Translations under genes and position numbers: made by a program
The notes under the pieces: generated by a model
The model's database searches: none
Seen by the model: the letters and a program-made list of their open reading frames with translations, nothing else
Told to the model about the DNA's origin: nothing
Part shown: positions 43,301-55,600 of the stretch, piece by piece
Numbering within the stretch: the stretch's first letter is position 1
How the letters are laid out: each line of letters begins with the position of its first letter
Assembly: GCF_000003815.2 (NCBI RefSeq)
Contig: NC_049989.1
Span: 18,234,493-18,298,492, forward strand
DNA from: Branchiostoma floridae
Lineage: Eukaryota; Chordata; Leptocardii; Amphioxiformes; Branchiostomatidae
Direction of reading: 5' to 3'
Length of the DNA: 64,000 nt

Positions 43301-46189
43301 CTCGCTGTGGACCAACCGACTTCGTCTGTCATCGGCTTGTAGCAGTGGTTGTTGTATCTGCGCCATCCACTCTGACATTGCGGGGATAGCGCTGGAGGCA
43401 CAATTTTAGAGGTTCAATAACCAACATATTTTGTATAGCAGCACGAGTCTATCGTGGTTACACCGATGAAGGTTAGACATCCAGGTATTGAGATATGCCA
43501 AATCGCAATTACTTAAGAAACTGCATATGAGTTTGGAAACGGTCAGGTGTTTCAAATAAAATACATTATCTTTTGTGAGTGACAGTGAGGACATCTTATA
43601 CCATTTAGATTTATACCATATGAATTGATATGTAAAGTCTTCACCTCCTTCACATCCATAGCCAGAACCAAAGTTAAAATCAATTTGGTGAGAAAGAAAT
43701 GACTAAACAATGAAAAAGTAGGGGTAAAGATCTTGGTGACCCAACAAAATGAACCCACCTTGCTCACAGTTCTGTCCAGTCCATCCAGGGTTGCAGGTAC
43801 AGTTGTATCCGCCATCTTGGTTCACGCATCGTCCATGCTGACACGGCATCTTGGTACATTCATCTATGTCTGTGTTATAGAAAAAAAGACTTTGTCAGAG
43901 ATTTCAAACTTAAAACTATTGACACGCAATTGGAAACGGTTGGATGTCGGCCGTAGTTTGGCCGAAAATTCCCATTTGGAGCCTGTTTACCGAGCTCAGT
44001 TATGCACATTACTGACCTGTGGTTAGCATAGCTATGATGGTTGTTGGCATTGTCTGGCTGTTGGTAACAGCACGTGAGGATGACCCTGTCCATTTCAATC
44101 CAGGCGGTGACGAGAGTGGAGTCAGATGGGCAAGCTTCGTGCGGTTAACCTTGTAGGATGTTGTCTCCCAAGGAGCAACAGACTTTTGTAGCCTGTCCCC
44201 GATCACCAAGCTATTCTTTGAAACATGTGTCTCCTGTATAAACAAATGCTCAATTTTAGAACCTCAACAGGAGGTGATAAAACCCTCACGCTGCTAGTTT
44301 GGTAAGGGGTGGCGGGAAGTTTCGCCCAGTCCGAATGGCAAGTAAAGCTAAGGGGCACAACCCGCCGTACGTGCAAATATGTGCTGCCTACGTGCCAAAA
44401 CGTGGGCAATCTTTTGGGATCTGTAAGTGGTAAGTACCGCCTCCGTACGAACTCGTGGGGAATTCGACAGATTTTCGACACGCTGTAGAACTTAAAGTGC
44501 AGGAAAAACTTTGTCTGATGATGATGATGACTGGTTTATTCAAACAATTAACATATACATGTCTCAGATGGCAGCCCTAAAGCTGAATTGACAGGCACGT
44601 TTACAATTGGAAAAAAATCTGTTAAAAATATTTACAACATGTCATCATTAAACAAGAATGTTTACCGAATATCACAATTAAGCAATTAAAAAAGGGTCAT
44701 CGTTTAGCAAGGAAACCATATAGTTAATCGGATCCGGACTTCTCTTGAAACGAGTAGTATTCGCTTGCAGAGTGCCATTGGGCTGCAGATTCGTCCCCCG
44801 TACGTGCCAGTACGGGCGACGCGCCTGCCCTGTACAGCCTGAAGTTTCAGAAATACGCGACGAACGTTGCCTAAAAAGAAACGTACGGACAAATTGCACG
44901 TACGGCGGGTTGTACCCTAAGCTAAAAGCCCTGTACACGCAGAAAAGTTCAGACCGCTTTTTCGCACCCCTAACCACACTCGGCTGCTTTTTTCCTGCAG
45001 CCAGGACTGTGCCGTTCTCCCCAGCCCGTTTAGAAAGTCACATCATATCATATCATATCATATCATATCAAATATTCAGTTTGACCACAAATAACTTCAA
45101 TCATATTAGCATGAAATTCCATTTGTGTTGGTAGAATACATGATAGAAAAATGCTACCACTTTATATCCAACACTGAAATTAAACTATAGGGACTTAGTC
45201 ACCCCTCTAAATTTTCGGACGAACTCCGTTGACACAGCTTGTTCACTGGAGGGTCATCCATTCTGTGTAGAAGGTCGACGGATTTCGTCCGAAATTTTAG
45301 AGGGGTAAGTCACTATAGGCTAATCTAAGTGTTGGAAAGTGTAAGCGTTTTTCTATAACTTCAGCCATGATGTAAATACTGGTTGGCTGACCTTGAGGTT
45401 AGGACCAAGACTATGTGACTTACGGTTAGGCCCACAGCGAGGGCAACTGTTCCTATCACCAAGCCGCACCCCAGTAGAAACCAGCAGACTTTGTTAGATT
45501 TCATCTTGCTCCACATCCCCATGGCACGATCTAAGATTACAAAGTACAAAATCATAACCTTCTGTATCAAAATCATTCAAAATTGCTTAGGTCGTCGTAG
45601 TTGGGAAAAGGGGGCCCTGTCGGGCTGTTCACGGGCTGTTTTTTGGCATTCGACGCATTTTGGTACTCGCCTTCACATTTGTACTTGTTTAAAAAAATAA
45701 TCTACTTGTGCCACATTTGGTGCTGTTGGACAAAAAATTCACCAATTTTCAGTTATACCGCTGGATAATTGATGTCCACCGAGAACCGGGAATACGCCGG
45801 GAGAAGCTTGTAGCCTACCCTCACCACCCGGAAAAGCATTACACCCGCCCCAACACCTGACAACAATGCCCACAGGGAAGCCGGTAAAGGAGGCTAATAT
45901 TTTGTGCTGTTGGACAAAATCTGCACCATTTTTCAGCTAAACCGCTGGACATTTACCCCGACGTACCTCTGTAGCTTACACGAGGTGTCTCGCCATCTTC
46001 ATTGCCGGGGCCGTCGGTACCCTCCGGTGTGTTGGGAGTATCGGAGCCTGACTCTTCATTGTGTTCTGGCCCAGACACCGTTACCTGCTCTCCTGGCGCA
46101 AGATTGCGAGGCGGTGGTAGCGGGGGCGCGGGGCGCGTCAACCCAGGCCCCAACATTTCTGCCGGCTGATTTGCGTCGCTCTCAGTCAT
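40328..46189 (-). CDS. C-type lectin gene A: type II membrane protein, one EGF plus CTLD
   Basis: Seven exons: 46189-45967 (cytoplasmic tail), 45530-45424 (TM), 44233-44017 (stalk), 43869-43759 (EGF), 43391-43215, 42820-42639 and 40429-40328 (CTLD). They total 1119 nt and 372 aa with consistent phases. The tail is acidic with a P-P-L-P-P-P motif that could bind SH3 domains. K-M-K-S precedes a hydrophobic span at 89-110, predicting type II topology. The stalk is Ser/Thr-rich with an N-R-T glycosylation site. The EGF begins D-I-D-E-C, the calcium-binding type. The CTLD shows W-L-G-L, E-P-N at 318-320 and W-N-D at 355-357, the set associated with mannose-type calcium-dependent binding. Likely a cell-surface glycan receptor; the ligand is not known. 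Gene B is its tandem paralogue. Confidence 0.85.
40789..42614. mobile_element. 1.8-kb element with CCTCCATGAAA inverted termini
   Basis: The left end CCTCCATGAAA and the right end TTTCATGGAGG are inverted; a related element lies at 61387-62391. The interior is built from diverged repeats of a phrase like CTACATACCAAATATCATG followed by CTTGAGTTATCC, some inverted. No transposase was recognised. It fills intron 6 of gene A, is absent from the same intron of gene B, and ends only 24 bp from the exon 6 donor site. Confidence 0.6.
44343..44923. mobile_element. DNA element with long inverted repeats, in intron 2 of gene A
   Basis: GCTAAGGGGCACAACCCGCC, then GTACGTGCAA, on the left is mirrored by TTGCACGTACGGCGGGTTGT, then ACCCTAAGC, on the right. 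A LINE tail (44515-44760) is nested inside. Gene B lacks it in the corresponding intron and carries a different element there. Confidence 0.7.
44515..44760 (-). mobile_element. LINE 3' end nested in a DNA element
   Basis: On the minus strand a frame ends R-S-P-D-P-I-N-Y-M-V-S-L-L-N and is followed by a 3' UTR ending AATAAACCAGTCATCATCAT, with a short ATC repeat tail typical of CR1-like LINEs. Confidence 0.6.
45036..45072. repeat. Pentanucleotide (ATCAT)n repeat, gene A intron 2
   Basis: Six to seven copies of ATCAT. The orthologous intron of gene B has an expanded version at 56053-56125. Confidence 0.9.
45185..45319. mobile_element. Palindromic MITE shared by gene A and gene B introns
   Basis: CACCCCTCTAAATTTTCGGA is mirrored by TCCGAAATTTTAGAGGGGTA. 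The same element sits at the matching position in gene B (56251-56398), so it was inserted before the gene duplication. Confidence 0.75.
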
Positions 46190-47509
46190 TTCTAGAAGCC
46201 GAAAAAAAAGGGAGAGACCAACAGTGACCAAGATATTTCCTCTCAAAGAGGATGCAAACACACGATCACAGGTGGCAAATACGACGATAACATGAATCCA
46301 AAGCCGAATCAATTCACAGAAAAACAAACCAAAGCGACTTCAAAGTGGGGGCCCATACATTTGCCGACACTATTGATCACACTCGACTCACGATACGGTA
46401 CATTCTAAACAGCCAAATCAACAAGCCAACGCTTGATTAAGCACGTAGACAGCATCACATTTTAAAGGCAATAGGTTACCAGACTTTTATCAAATACAAT
46501 CTACACCCCCGTAAAAGTGCAGCTCCGGAGCACTACTAGTATTCCAGCTCCGGAGCGCACGGTCCAGCTCTTGAACGCACAGTCAAGCTCCAGAACAGAC
46601 GGTAGCCAAAATAGGCAACAGAAAGTAAAAGAATAGCTGCTCTCTTTTCTACCACAGGCTCAGCATAGTCTCCGACAGCTTGTCTTTTCAGCCAGCCGTT
46701 CTAGTTTTCACCGTGAGCGATGTATTTGGAACCGGTCCCGTAAAAATTCCCCGGCCTGCGATTATCAACTGGGCGGGCGGGCAATACCCATAGTGCCGTA
46801 GACATAGTGGCGAGCTCACGAACTGTACAGTCGAACCCACTAATTAGTCGCTACACACCCACCCCAACTCATTTACAAACGAGCATTCAACAACTGAAGT
46901 TCCACGTCTCCATACTTTGGCAAAATGATTTTAATCTTTACAAATGATGTTGTATTCTGTGCGTTTTGTCATAATGTATGCAACTAAGGTCCTCATTTGC
47001 AAAACTTATATCAGTTGATCGTCTCCTCCGCCCGATAACAGACGTACACAATCTATCTCAAGAAAGAATAATTTATGTAAATAAGGCCCTCTTTTGCATA
47101 ATTATTGTCCAATGATGCTCACCTGTACATAACCTTCAAATGCTACAAGTAAGAAATTCCCGTCAGTTACAACTGATCATAGCATTTTCTCATTAATTAT
47201 GCAAATTAGCTCTTCATTTGCATAATGTTTAGTTATATAGTGCTGTCCTCTATGACAGTTACTACCAAAAAATACTGACAATTACAGAAAATTCGATCAA
47301 CTTGCTGTAGTACCGTAACTTGCCGCTAGGAGGCCAATCATCGAACTTGACCTTCCTTTTCTTGACTCCTTTTTATCCACCAAATATTATGTTGACTCAT
47401 TCACAGCTTCTTGAGTTATGCTAGTAATATCAGGTAAACCATTTTTGGACTTGACCTTCCTGTCTACAACCGCTACTTATCTACCAAATATAGTGAAGAT
47501 ACATTCACG
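46190..47509. promoter_or_regulatory. Upstream region of lectin gene A
   Basis: Homologous to the gene B upstream region, which is split by insertions at 57945-59345 and 59685-60560. Shared blocks include GAAAAACAAACCAAAGCGAC, GTACATTCTAAACAGCCAAA and GAGCGATGTATTTGGAACCG. Two copies of the palindrome GCTCCGGAGC occur near 46521 and 46545 and may be regulatory; this is a guess. Beyond about 46870 the sequence becomes generic repeat. Confidence 0.4.
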
Positions 47510-48537
47510 GTTTGAACAACTCTTTATTCATTATTCAATTGACGGCATGCTCAAAAACCACAAACAATGATTATATTTAAATAAAAAAAACATTGAAATG
47601 TCAAATAAAAAGAACCACTCAGTACAACTTCGGTCACGAAGCAATACAATCAAACCATCACTGTTGCAGTATTCAAATCACAATCGTCTCCTAAAGATTA
47701 AAGTAATGCTGAATACTCATAGAAGATTTGATCGAAGGACTGTTTCAAAAATAAAAGACCTGAACCGTATAGTTTTCTACTGTAACATTGCTAATGAGTC
47801 TCGCAAACATTCAGTTGCCTCGAATGCTGTATAGCCCTAACGTTATGTCTGTGTACAAGACATTTTAAGCGGCCTCGACACGTGGCATTACTTTCTTCCA
47901 ACTTGCAAACATTGTTCACTCTAAAAATGCCTTATCTTGTTTTCTCCTTTCTTATTGTACACAGAGAACTTCTTTGAAGAGGAAAACATTCTGTATTTAA
48001 GAACAAGATTTTGTCCACAAGTTAAAAAACATCTTAAGTACATTTTCTTGAAGTAAGATTATTCTTTTTGAAATAGTAATATTTTCTTAAACATGACAAG
48101 AAGTATAACTTACTAGACGATAAAAACAAGAAATGTAGATTTGAATGTCAATACATTTTTTAAGAGTAAACATCTTTTGAGAAAAACATTGCCCAGAAAT
48201 TGTTCCTCTTTGTGATAATTTCTATGGAAAGAATCATTGTATATCTTGAAAATCCCTGAAATTCTAAATATACATATTTTTCTCCACGAGTTTAGAAAAG
48301 CAACAAAATTAGAAAAGGAAGCAAGAAAAAATTGTAATTGTTCTACTCAATCAATCCAACCCTTTGCTCCCATTTAGTCGGCTGTTATGTAGAATGCAGA
48401 GATGTTTAGATATGAAAAACTACACCTAAACATATATCTTAAAATGCACATAGAATTCTGTGTTCACATTGAATACGATCTTCAGTTATATTCGATGTGT
48501 ACACAGAATTCTGTAAAATTAGTAAACAATGAAGATA

Positions 48538-49115
48538 CGAGGGGCGTTCAATAAGTAATAACTCTGACCCACTTTCGGTTGTCTGATCTAGATGAAATTT
48601 TGCATGTGTAATTATTCATATCTCTATAATTTATGTTGCAAAAAACAGCTCTGAACTAATTGCGGTTTCTGATTTACTGGTGTTTGAACTGAGTTCGGTG
48701 TGAAATGGACCAGGTGTGAAATGGAGCCAGTTGAGTGTCGCGCAGTGACCCGGTTTTTGTACTTGAAAGGACGCACACCTAAGGAGACTTTTGATGAAAT
48801 GAAAGAAACTTATGGTGATGATGCCCCATCATATGACCTTGTAAATTGCTGGCATCCTGAATTCAAACATGGCCGGAAGTCTGTGGAAACAGCTCCCAGA
48901 CCTGGTCGTTCCTCTTCTGCCATTGATGAGGCATCTGTTGGAGGACCAACCTGGGGTGTCCTACAAAAACGGTGTCCAGAGCTGCATCAAACGATGGGAG
49001 AAATGCATAACTCTGGGTAGTTCCTATGAAGAGAAAGACTAATAACTGTGCCAAGTTTCATTAATCTCCTGCTATGGGAAATGAGTCAGAGTTATTACTT
49101 ATTGAACGCCCCTCG
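48538..49115 (+). mobile_element. 578-bp mariner derivative, copy 2
   Basis: TIRs CGAGGGGCGTTCAATAAGTA and TACTTATTGAACGCCCCTCG are flanked by TA dinucleotides. Same length as copy 1 and in the opposite orientation. The uninterrupted site is visible in the C block near 63660-63672. Confidence 0.9.
48700..49020 (+). CDS. Mariner-type HTH-only protein, copy 2
   Basis: Starting from the ATG aligned with copy 1 (48721) it gives 99 aa, with M-E-P-V-E-C-R-A-V-T-R-F-L and Y-G-D-D-A-P-S-Y-D-L-V. It matches copy 1 along its whole length, including the junction into L-Q-K-R-C-P-E-L-H, with scattered substitutions such as N-C-W for K-R-W. The catalytic domain is missing at the same point. Both copies stay open, but at 99 codons and with few generations since amplification this may be chance. 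Confidence 0.7.
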   Translation: MKWTRCEMEPVECRAVTRFLYLKGRTPKETFDEMKETYGDDAPSYDLVNCWHPEFKHGRKSVETAPRPGRSSSAIDEASVGGPTWGVLQKRCPELHQTMGEMHNSG

Positions 49116-49628
49116 TAGTCGTATATAAAGGATGGCGTCATTGTTTACTAATTTTACATCAAATCAAGAGTGGAAAAGGGTTAATTTGTCTTAAAGCTGA
49201 ATTTTAAGCTGAAAGAAATATCATATCATCCTCTTCTATTCTCATCTGGAGACTCTATAGCTACAAAGTTGTACTCTTAATTCTTCAGTACTCGACACTA
49301 GTATAATACAATTTTACACTCGTGGGCTGTATGGATGCCTAACTTTATTTTGACGGAATGACTCTACATAAGTTGTAAACCTACAATATTCATGGCATGA
49401 ATGTGCATTAAATAATCTATGCATAATCACAATAGCATAAGATTGATCTGTGTTGGATAGAAATGTAGTACGGAGTTAATCACTCATTCCTGCACAATAA
49501 GTAAGAACATCTGTTTTTTGATAGACCTAGTGCAGATATTTTCAGAGTGGCCAATGGTACTTGTTTTTGCACACACAACTTCAGCAATATTGGATTGGAA
49601 CAAAGTTTGTTTTCTACTATAGACATTG

Positions 49629-52600
49629 TTAAATTGGTTTCTCGCAAATGTAGGGTTTGTCAATGCTGCATCGGTCGTCATTCCACTGTCCCGCGTGCCT
49701 CGTTTTTTCCCAAAGTACATTTCTGCCGGTCTGTTTAAATGATACAGAAAGCATTAGCATGGAAATCCATCTGTGTTGGTAGAATACATTACAGAAAAAT
49801 GCTAACAATTTCTGTAAATTGTTAGCATTTAATATATATATAATGGTACACAGCAAGTATTTCATCAGGATGACTATATTTTTCGCAATGCAATTCTCTT
49901 ACATTTCCACTATCAAGCAAATGAAAACAATCTGTTTGCCAAATATTACAGCATGGTAAAACAGAATATATTGGTTTTTATTGCAAAATATAATCACATG
50001 ACGTGATTACAACACACTGAAGCATGTCGTCGTCAAAGGGCATTTCAAAAGTGCATTGAAAACAAATACAGATAGTGTCAAGCAAAGCGCAAGAATAACA
50101 AAGTAATGTAAGATAAACTACTAGTACACTGTTCCAAAATTCACATGGAAAGTCAGAAAAATGACATTTATAAACTGGTAAATTGTAACCAGGTACTCCA
50201 AGTCAGGAATATTGGTTTCTCAAATATTTTGGTTTCTTTTTATGGATAATTGAACATACTGTTCACGTTTAGCGTTGTGCGAATTTAATAGAAAGGAGGA
50301 ACCTCTAATCAATCCGACCCTCAACGGGGAAGGAGGCCCACGCGTCGAACTTCCTGGCGCTTGTGGTCCTACCCTTTACCCAGTGAGAGGTCCTACCATT
50401 TTCCCGTAAAGCATAGACTACTTGAGTATACTTAAAGTAGTGTTAGTAGTTTCAAAGTGATGTAAGTGTCTAGAAATTTGAGAGCCAATTGTAAAGTTTT
50501 ATAGTTAAGTATCTGTTGTAGTCGAAGATGCAGTCATGAAGCTGTACATGCAATTGTAAATGTAACAACGTCCAGGATTTCGAGATCCAATTGTTAAGTT
50601 TTATAGTTATGTATCTGCCGTAGTCGGAGATGTAGTTATCAAGCTATACATGTAAATGTCACAATGTGTGTCATTGTTCTGATTTTTCAATAAAGGTTAA
50701 AAAAATTACCCAGTGAGACAACTCATTTATTTAATCAACAGGAACTGATTGACTTAGTAACATACAGTAATTTCGTCTTCTTCTTTTGAAACATATTAGA
50801 ATTGTCTTCTTTTCAGCAATGTCAATTCAGAGTTTTGGTTTAAAACTTAATCATTCCAGATTCTCATCCAGTCACTAAGTAAAGACAGCGGGTACTGTCT
50901 GGTCATCAAGCGTCTGACCGTTTTCAAATGCCATCCAGTTTGAAAACGGTCAGTTTACTCAAGATTAGATTACTAAACAAGAGAGGGAATAAGCACACAC
51001 CTTGTAGTGCATGGAGCCGCAATTCTGTCCCTTGCCATTCGAGAAGAGCCAACTGTTGTTCGGCTCACCCGGAGCCCAGTTGGTGTAGTCAAAAAGCGAT
51101 CCATCTATCCACTTCCATTGTCCTGATTCTTTATGAAGACCAAGCCATAAGGACGGAACGAAGAGGCGATTTTTATTTGGTTCTGAAATGAAAACAGTCC
51201 GACATTTTACTAAGATATTTGGTACCTCAGTTCGACTCAGTCGTAGGAAATTCAAGAATAGGACCCGGTCAGGTCCAAGGAAGGACAGCGTCTATGGTTA
51301 ACGCAAGGCCTAAATGATTTTCTTTACAACACCGTCCTTTGAAGGACGACGAATTTCTCCAAAGATGTTTCTCATTTTTACAATGTGAACAACTCTTTGG
51401 CCACGTCTTTTTTCCTTGCCCTATATAATGACCTTGATGTAACCAAAAGAAGAAACTTTTACTGAAAAATCCCCCAATACATTTGGCTGACGGATACTTT
51501 ATCTGCTGCTGTAGTGGACGCATTATTACTAAAACAAGCTACTCTTGGACAGCATGTCAGGAATTGAAATATGGTTGTATATAAAGCCAAATATATTAGG
51601 GGATTTTCAGTCTGTAAACAGTTTAGGATTTTTATGTGTATAACGATACGCGTTGGCTGTATACATTGTATGCTCAGGAAAATTCCTCTTATTCTATAAT
51701 ACACCATGCACGACTCATATTTAGACAAAAAACTTGCAAAGTCGTCATTATCCAATGACAAAAAGAGCTTCCATATTACCCACCATTCAAGAAGAGATCC
51801 AAAATGAAGTTGTTCTCGCCATGGTCCTTGATAGAGGCAAGCATTGCGCCGTGTTGTTTACATCGTGAGCTCGCTGTGGACCAACCGACTCTGTCTGACA
51901 TCCGCTTGTAGCAGTGGTTGTTGTATTTGTGCCACCCATTCTGACATCGCGGGGCTGTAGAAGACAACAGTGATTAACATCGACTATCATAATTCCACCA
52001 GGTGCCATAATACCGCCACCTCAAAAAACGTTAGTATAGAGGTCTTCCCAAGATTGTTTTGAACACCGAATGTTAAATATAAATAATCTTGAGAAGTCTT
52101 CTATAACAATGTTTTTTGAGGTAGCGGTATAATGGCACCTAGTGGAATTCTGCGAATGTATGTTATATACTATCAGAGATGTGTCTGTCACACAAAGAAA
52201 GTCATTAGTAGGTGGCACAGGCGATCAGATCTCAGAGGTTCGAACCTCACTCTGGCACAATTCATAATAAGATATGCCAAAAAGCAGGTACTCAAGAAAC
52301 TGGATATGAGTTTGGAAACGGTCAGACGTTTCAAATAGCATCCACTATCTTTTGCAGTGACAATGAGAAGAACTTGTTGCAGAGTAAGATTTATATCCTA
52401 TGAATTGATATGTAAAAAAAATGATGATTAGAGAAAACGGAGTACTCTTGTAATAAAAGGAAGAAAACAAACATAAAGGACAACTTGCAGACATCATATC
52501 TACACCAGTAGGAACCTACCATCTTGACAGTTCTGTCCAGTCCATCCAGGCTCGCAGGTACAGTTGTATCCGCCATCTTGGTTTACACAGCGTCCTTGCC

Positions 52601-55600
52601 TACATGGGTTGTTGGAACACTCATCTATATCTGTGTGGTGATGGAGAAATATGAATGTTACTTATACAGACAAGCTTAATATTATGTTCAAGTTCGGCTT
52701 GTTGACTACATGAAAACAACCCACCCTGCTGGCAGGTCTGTCCAGTCCATCCAGGCTTGCAGGTACAGTTGTAGCCGCCATCTTTATTCACACAGCGTCC
52801 ATGCTGACATGGGTTGTTGGAACACTCATCTATATCTGTGTGATGATGGAGAAACACGAATGTTACTTATACAGACAATCTTAAAAAAAGATTATGTTCA
52901 AGTTCGGCTTGTTGACTATATGAAAACAGATCACCCTGTTGACAGTTCTGCCCGGTCCACCCTTGCTTACAGGTGCATTTGTATCCACCATCTTTGTTCT
53001 CACAGTCTCCATGTAGGCAGGGGTTTCCGCTGCACTCATTGACGTCTGTTAAGGTAAAGCAATTCAGTAACTACCAACTAGGTAAAGAATGCTTATATAT
53101 ATTGGGCATTCGAAGAAACTTTTAACTGAAAACAAAGGGGAAAATGTCACTCTATGTCTTAGTTGCTATGGGAAAATAATTGAACTCGCCTTGCTGACAG
53201 TTCTGTCCAGTCCATCCAGGTGAGCAGGTACAGGTGTATCCGCCATCTTGGTTCACACAGCGTCCATGCTGACACGGCATCTTGGTACATTCATCGATGT
53301 CTGTGTTAACGTTATAGGAAATAAACTTTGTCAGAGAATTGAAACTATTGATACGTAATTGGAAACGGTTGCGTTCTAGTTATGAATTTCTCGAAATACA
53401 TTTCGACTACTAGACAGACAGTTGAAGAAAAATAGGTCAAACAAAACTGGATAAACACAACTCACCACGCTGACAGTTCTGTCCAGTCCATCCAGGGTCG
53501 CAGGTACATTTGTAGCCGCCATCTTGGTTCACACAGCGTCCATGCTGACATGGGTTGTTGGAACACTCATTTATGTCTGTGTGGTGGTGGAGAAATATGA
53601 ATATTACTTATACAGACAAGTTTAATATTATGTTCAAGTTCGGCTTGTTGACTACATGAAAACAACCCACCCTGCTGGCAGGTCTGTCCAGTCCATCCAG
53701 GCTTGCAGGTACAGTTGTAGCCGCCATCTTTATTCACACAGCGTCCATGCTGACATGGGTTGTTGGAACACTCATCTTTGTCTGTGTGATGATGGAGAAA
53801 TATGAATATTACCTATACAGACTATCTAAAAACTTACATTAAAGTTCGGCTTGTTGGCTACATGAAAACAACCCACCCTGTTGACAGTTCTGTCCAGTCC
53901 ATCCAGGCTTGCAGGTACATTTGTAGCCGCCATCTTGGTTCACACAGCGTCCATGTTGACATGGTTTTCGGGCACACTCATCTATATCTGTGTGATGAAG
54001 GACAGAAAAGATATACCTAAAATGTGCCAAATGGCGGTTACACAAGCAGCTGAGTGATTTGGGAACGGTTTAGACGTTTCAGGTAGTATCAACTACCTTG
54101 AGTCAGTGGCACATTGACATTTTCCCCGATGACAAAACTGAAATGATGGTCAGAGAAAACGGAGAACTCTTGTAATGAAAGGAAGAAAACAAAGACTAAC
54201 ATATTTTCCAAACAAAAAAGGACAACTTGCTGACATAACATCTGCACCAGAAGAAACCTACCATCTTGACAGTTCTGTCCAGTCCATCCAGGCTTGCAGG
54301 TGCATTTGTAGCCGCCATCTTTATTCACACAGCGCCCATGCTGACATGGGTTGTTGGAACACTCATCTATGTCTGTGTGGTGATGGAGAAATATGAATGT
54401 TACTTATACAGACAATCTAAAAATGATCTTGAAAATTGACTTGTTGACTATATGTCTATTGAAAACAACTGACCCTGTTGACAGTCATGCCCGGTCCACC
54501 CTTGCTTACAGGTGCATCTGTATCCGCCATCTTTGTTCTGACAGTCTCCATATCGGCAGGGGTTTCCGATGCACTCATTGACGTCTGTTAAGGTAAGGTA
54601 ATTCAGTAACTCATCAAATAAATTTTAGTTAAAGAATGCTTACATATACTGGGCATTCAAACACTATTTGTCTTAGTTGTTATGGGAAAATAATTGAACT
54701 CACCTTGCTGACAGTTCTGTCCAGTCCATCCAGGTGAGCAGGTACAGTTGTATTCGCCATCCTGGTTCACACAGCGTCCATGCTGACATGGGTTGTTGGA
54801 ACACTCATCTATGTCTGTGTGGTGATGGAGAAATATGAATGTTACTTATACAGACAATCTAACAAATATGTTCAAGTTCGGCTTGTTGACTACGTGAAAA
54901 CAACCAGTCCAGCCTAGCCTACAGGTGCATTTGTATCCGCCATCTTTGTTCTGACAGTCTCCATGTAGGCATGGTTCTCCGCTGCACTCATTGACGTCTG
55001 TTAAGGTAAGGCAATTCATCAACTCATTAACTAGTTAAAGAATGCTTACATATACTGGGCATTCAAAGAAACTGAAAACAGGGGGGGGGGCACTCTTCGT
55101 CTTAGTTGCTATGGGAAAATAATTGAACTCACCTTGCTGACAGTTCTGTCCAGTCCATCGAGGTGAGCAGATACAGTTGTATCCGCCATCTTGGTTTACA
55201 CAGCGTCCATGCTGACACGGCATCTCAGTACATTCATCAATGTCTGTGTTATAAAAAAGACTTTGTCAAAGATTTCAAACTTAAAACTATTGACACGTAA
55301 TTGGAAGCCGTAGGATGTACGTTGGCCGTAGTTTGGCCAAAAATGCCCATTTGGAGCCTGTTGCCTGAGCTCAGTTATGCACATTACTTACCTAAGGTTG
55401 ACACAGCTATGATGGTTGTTGGCATTGTCTCGCTGTCGGTAACAGCACTGAATGATGGTCCTGTCCACTTCAATGCTGGTGGTGACGAGAGTGGAGTCAG
55501 ATGGGCAAGCTTCGTGCGGTTAACCTTGTAGGATGTTGTCTTCCAAGGAGCAGCAGACTTTTGTAGCTTCTCCCAGATCACCAAGCGATTCTTTGAAACA

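Larger units (their letters stand above)
47510..49628 (-). other. 3' UTR/3' flank block of lectin gene B
   Basis: Homologous to the blocks of genes A and C, with the conserved AATAAAG on the gene strand at 47523-47528. It contains the 578-bp mariner derivative inserted between the arms of a 20-bp perfect inverted repeat (GTAAAATTAGTAAACAATGA at 48513-48532 and its complement at 49138-49157). The C block shows the same arms without the insertion. Confidence 0.7.

Noticed and set aside
43740-43880. Plus-strand frames overlapping EGF exons
   Set aside because: The cysteine pattern, calcium-binding start and splice sites all fit the minus strand.
47598-47834. 78-codon plus-strand frame as a gene
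   Set aside because: It lies within the 3' UTR block homologous among genes A, B and C, and the frame is not kept open in the other copies.
52205-52255. A tRNA gene
   Set aside because: A- and B-box-like motifs are too close together and no cloverleaf can be drawn; better explained as a SINE remnant.
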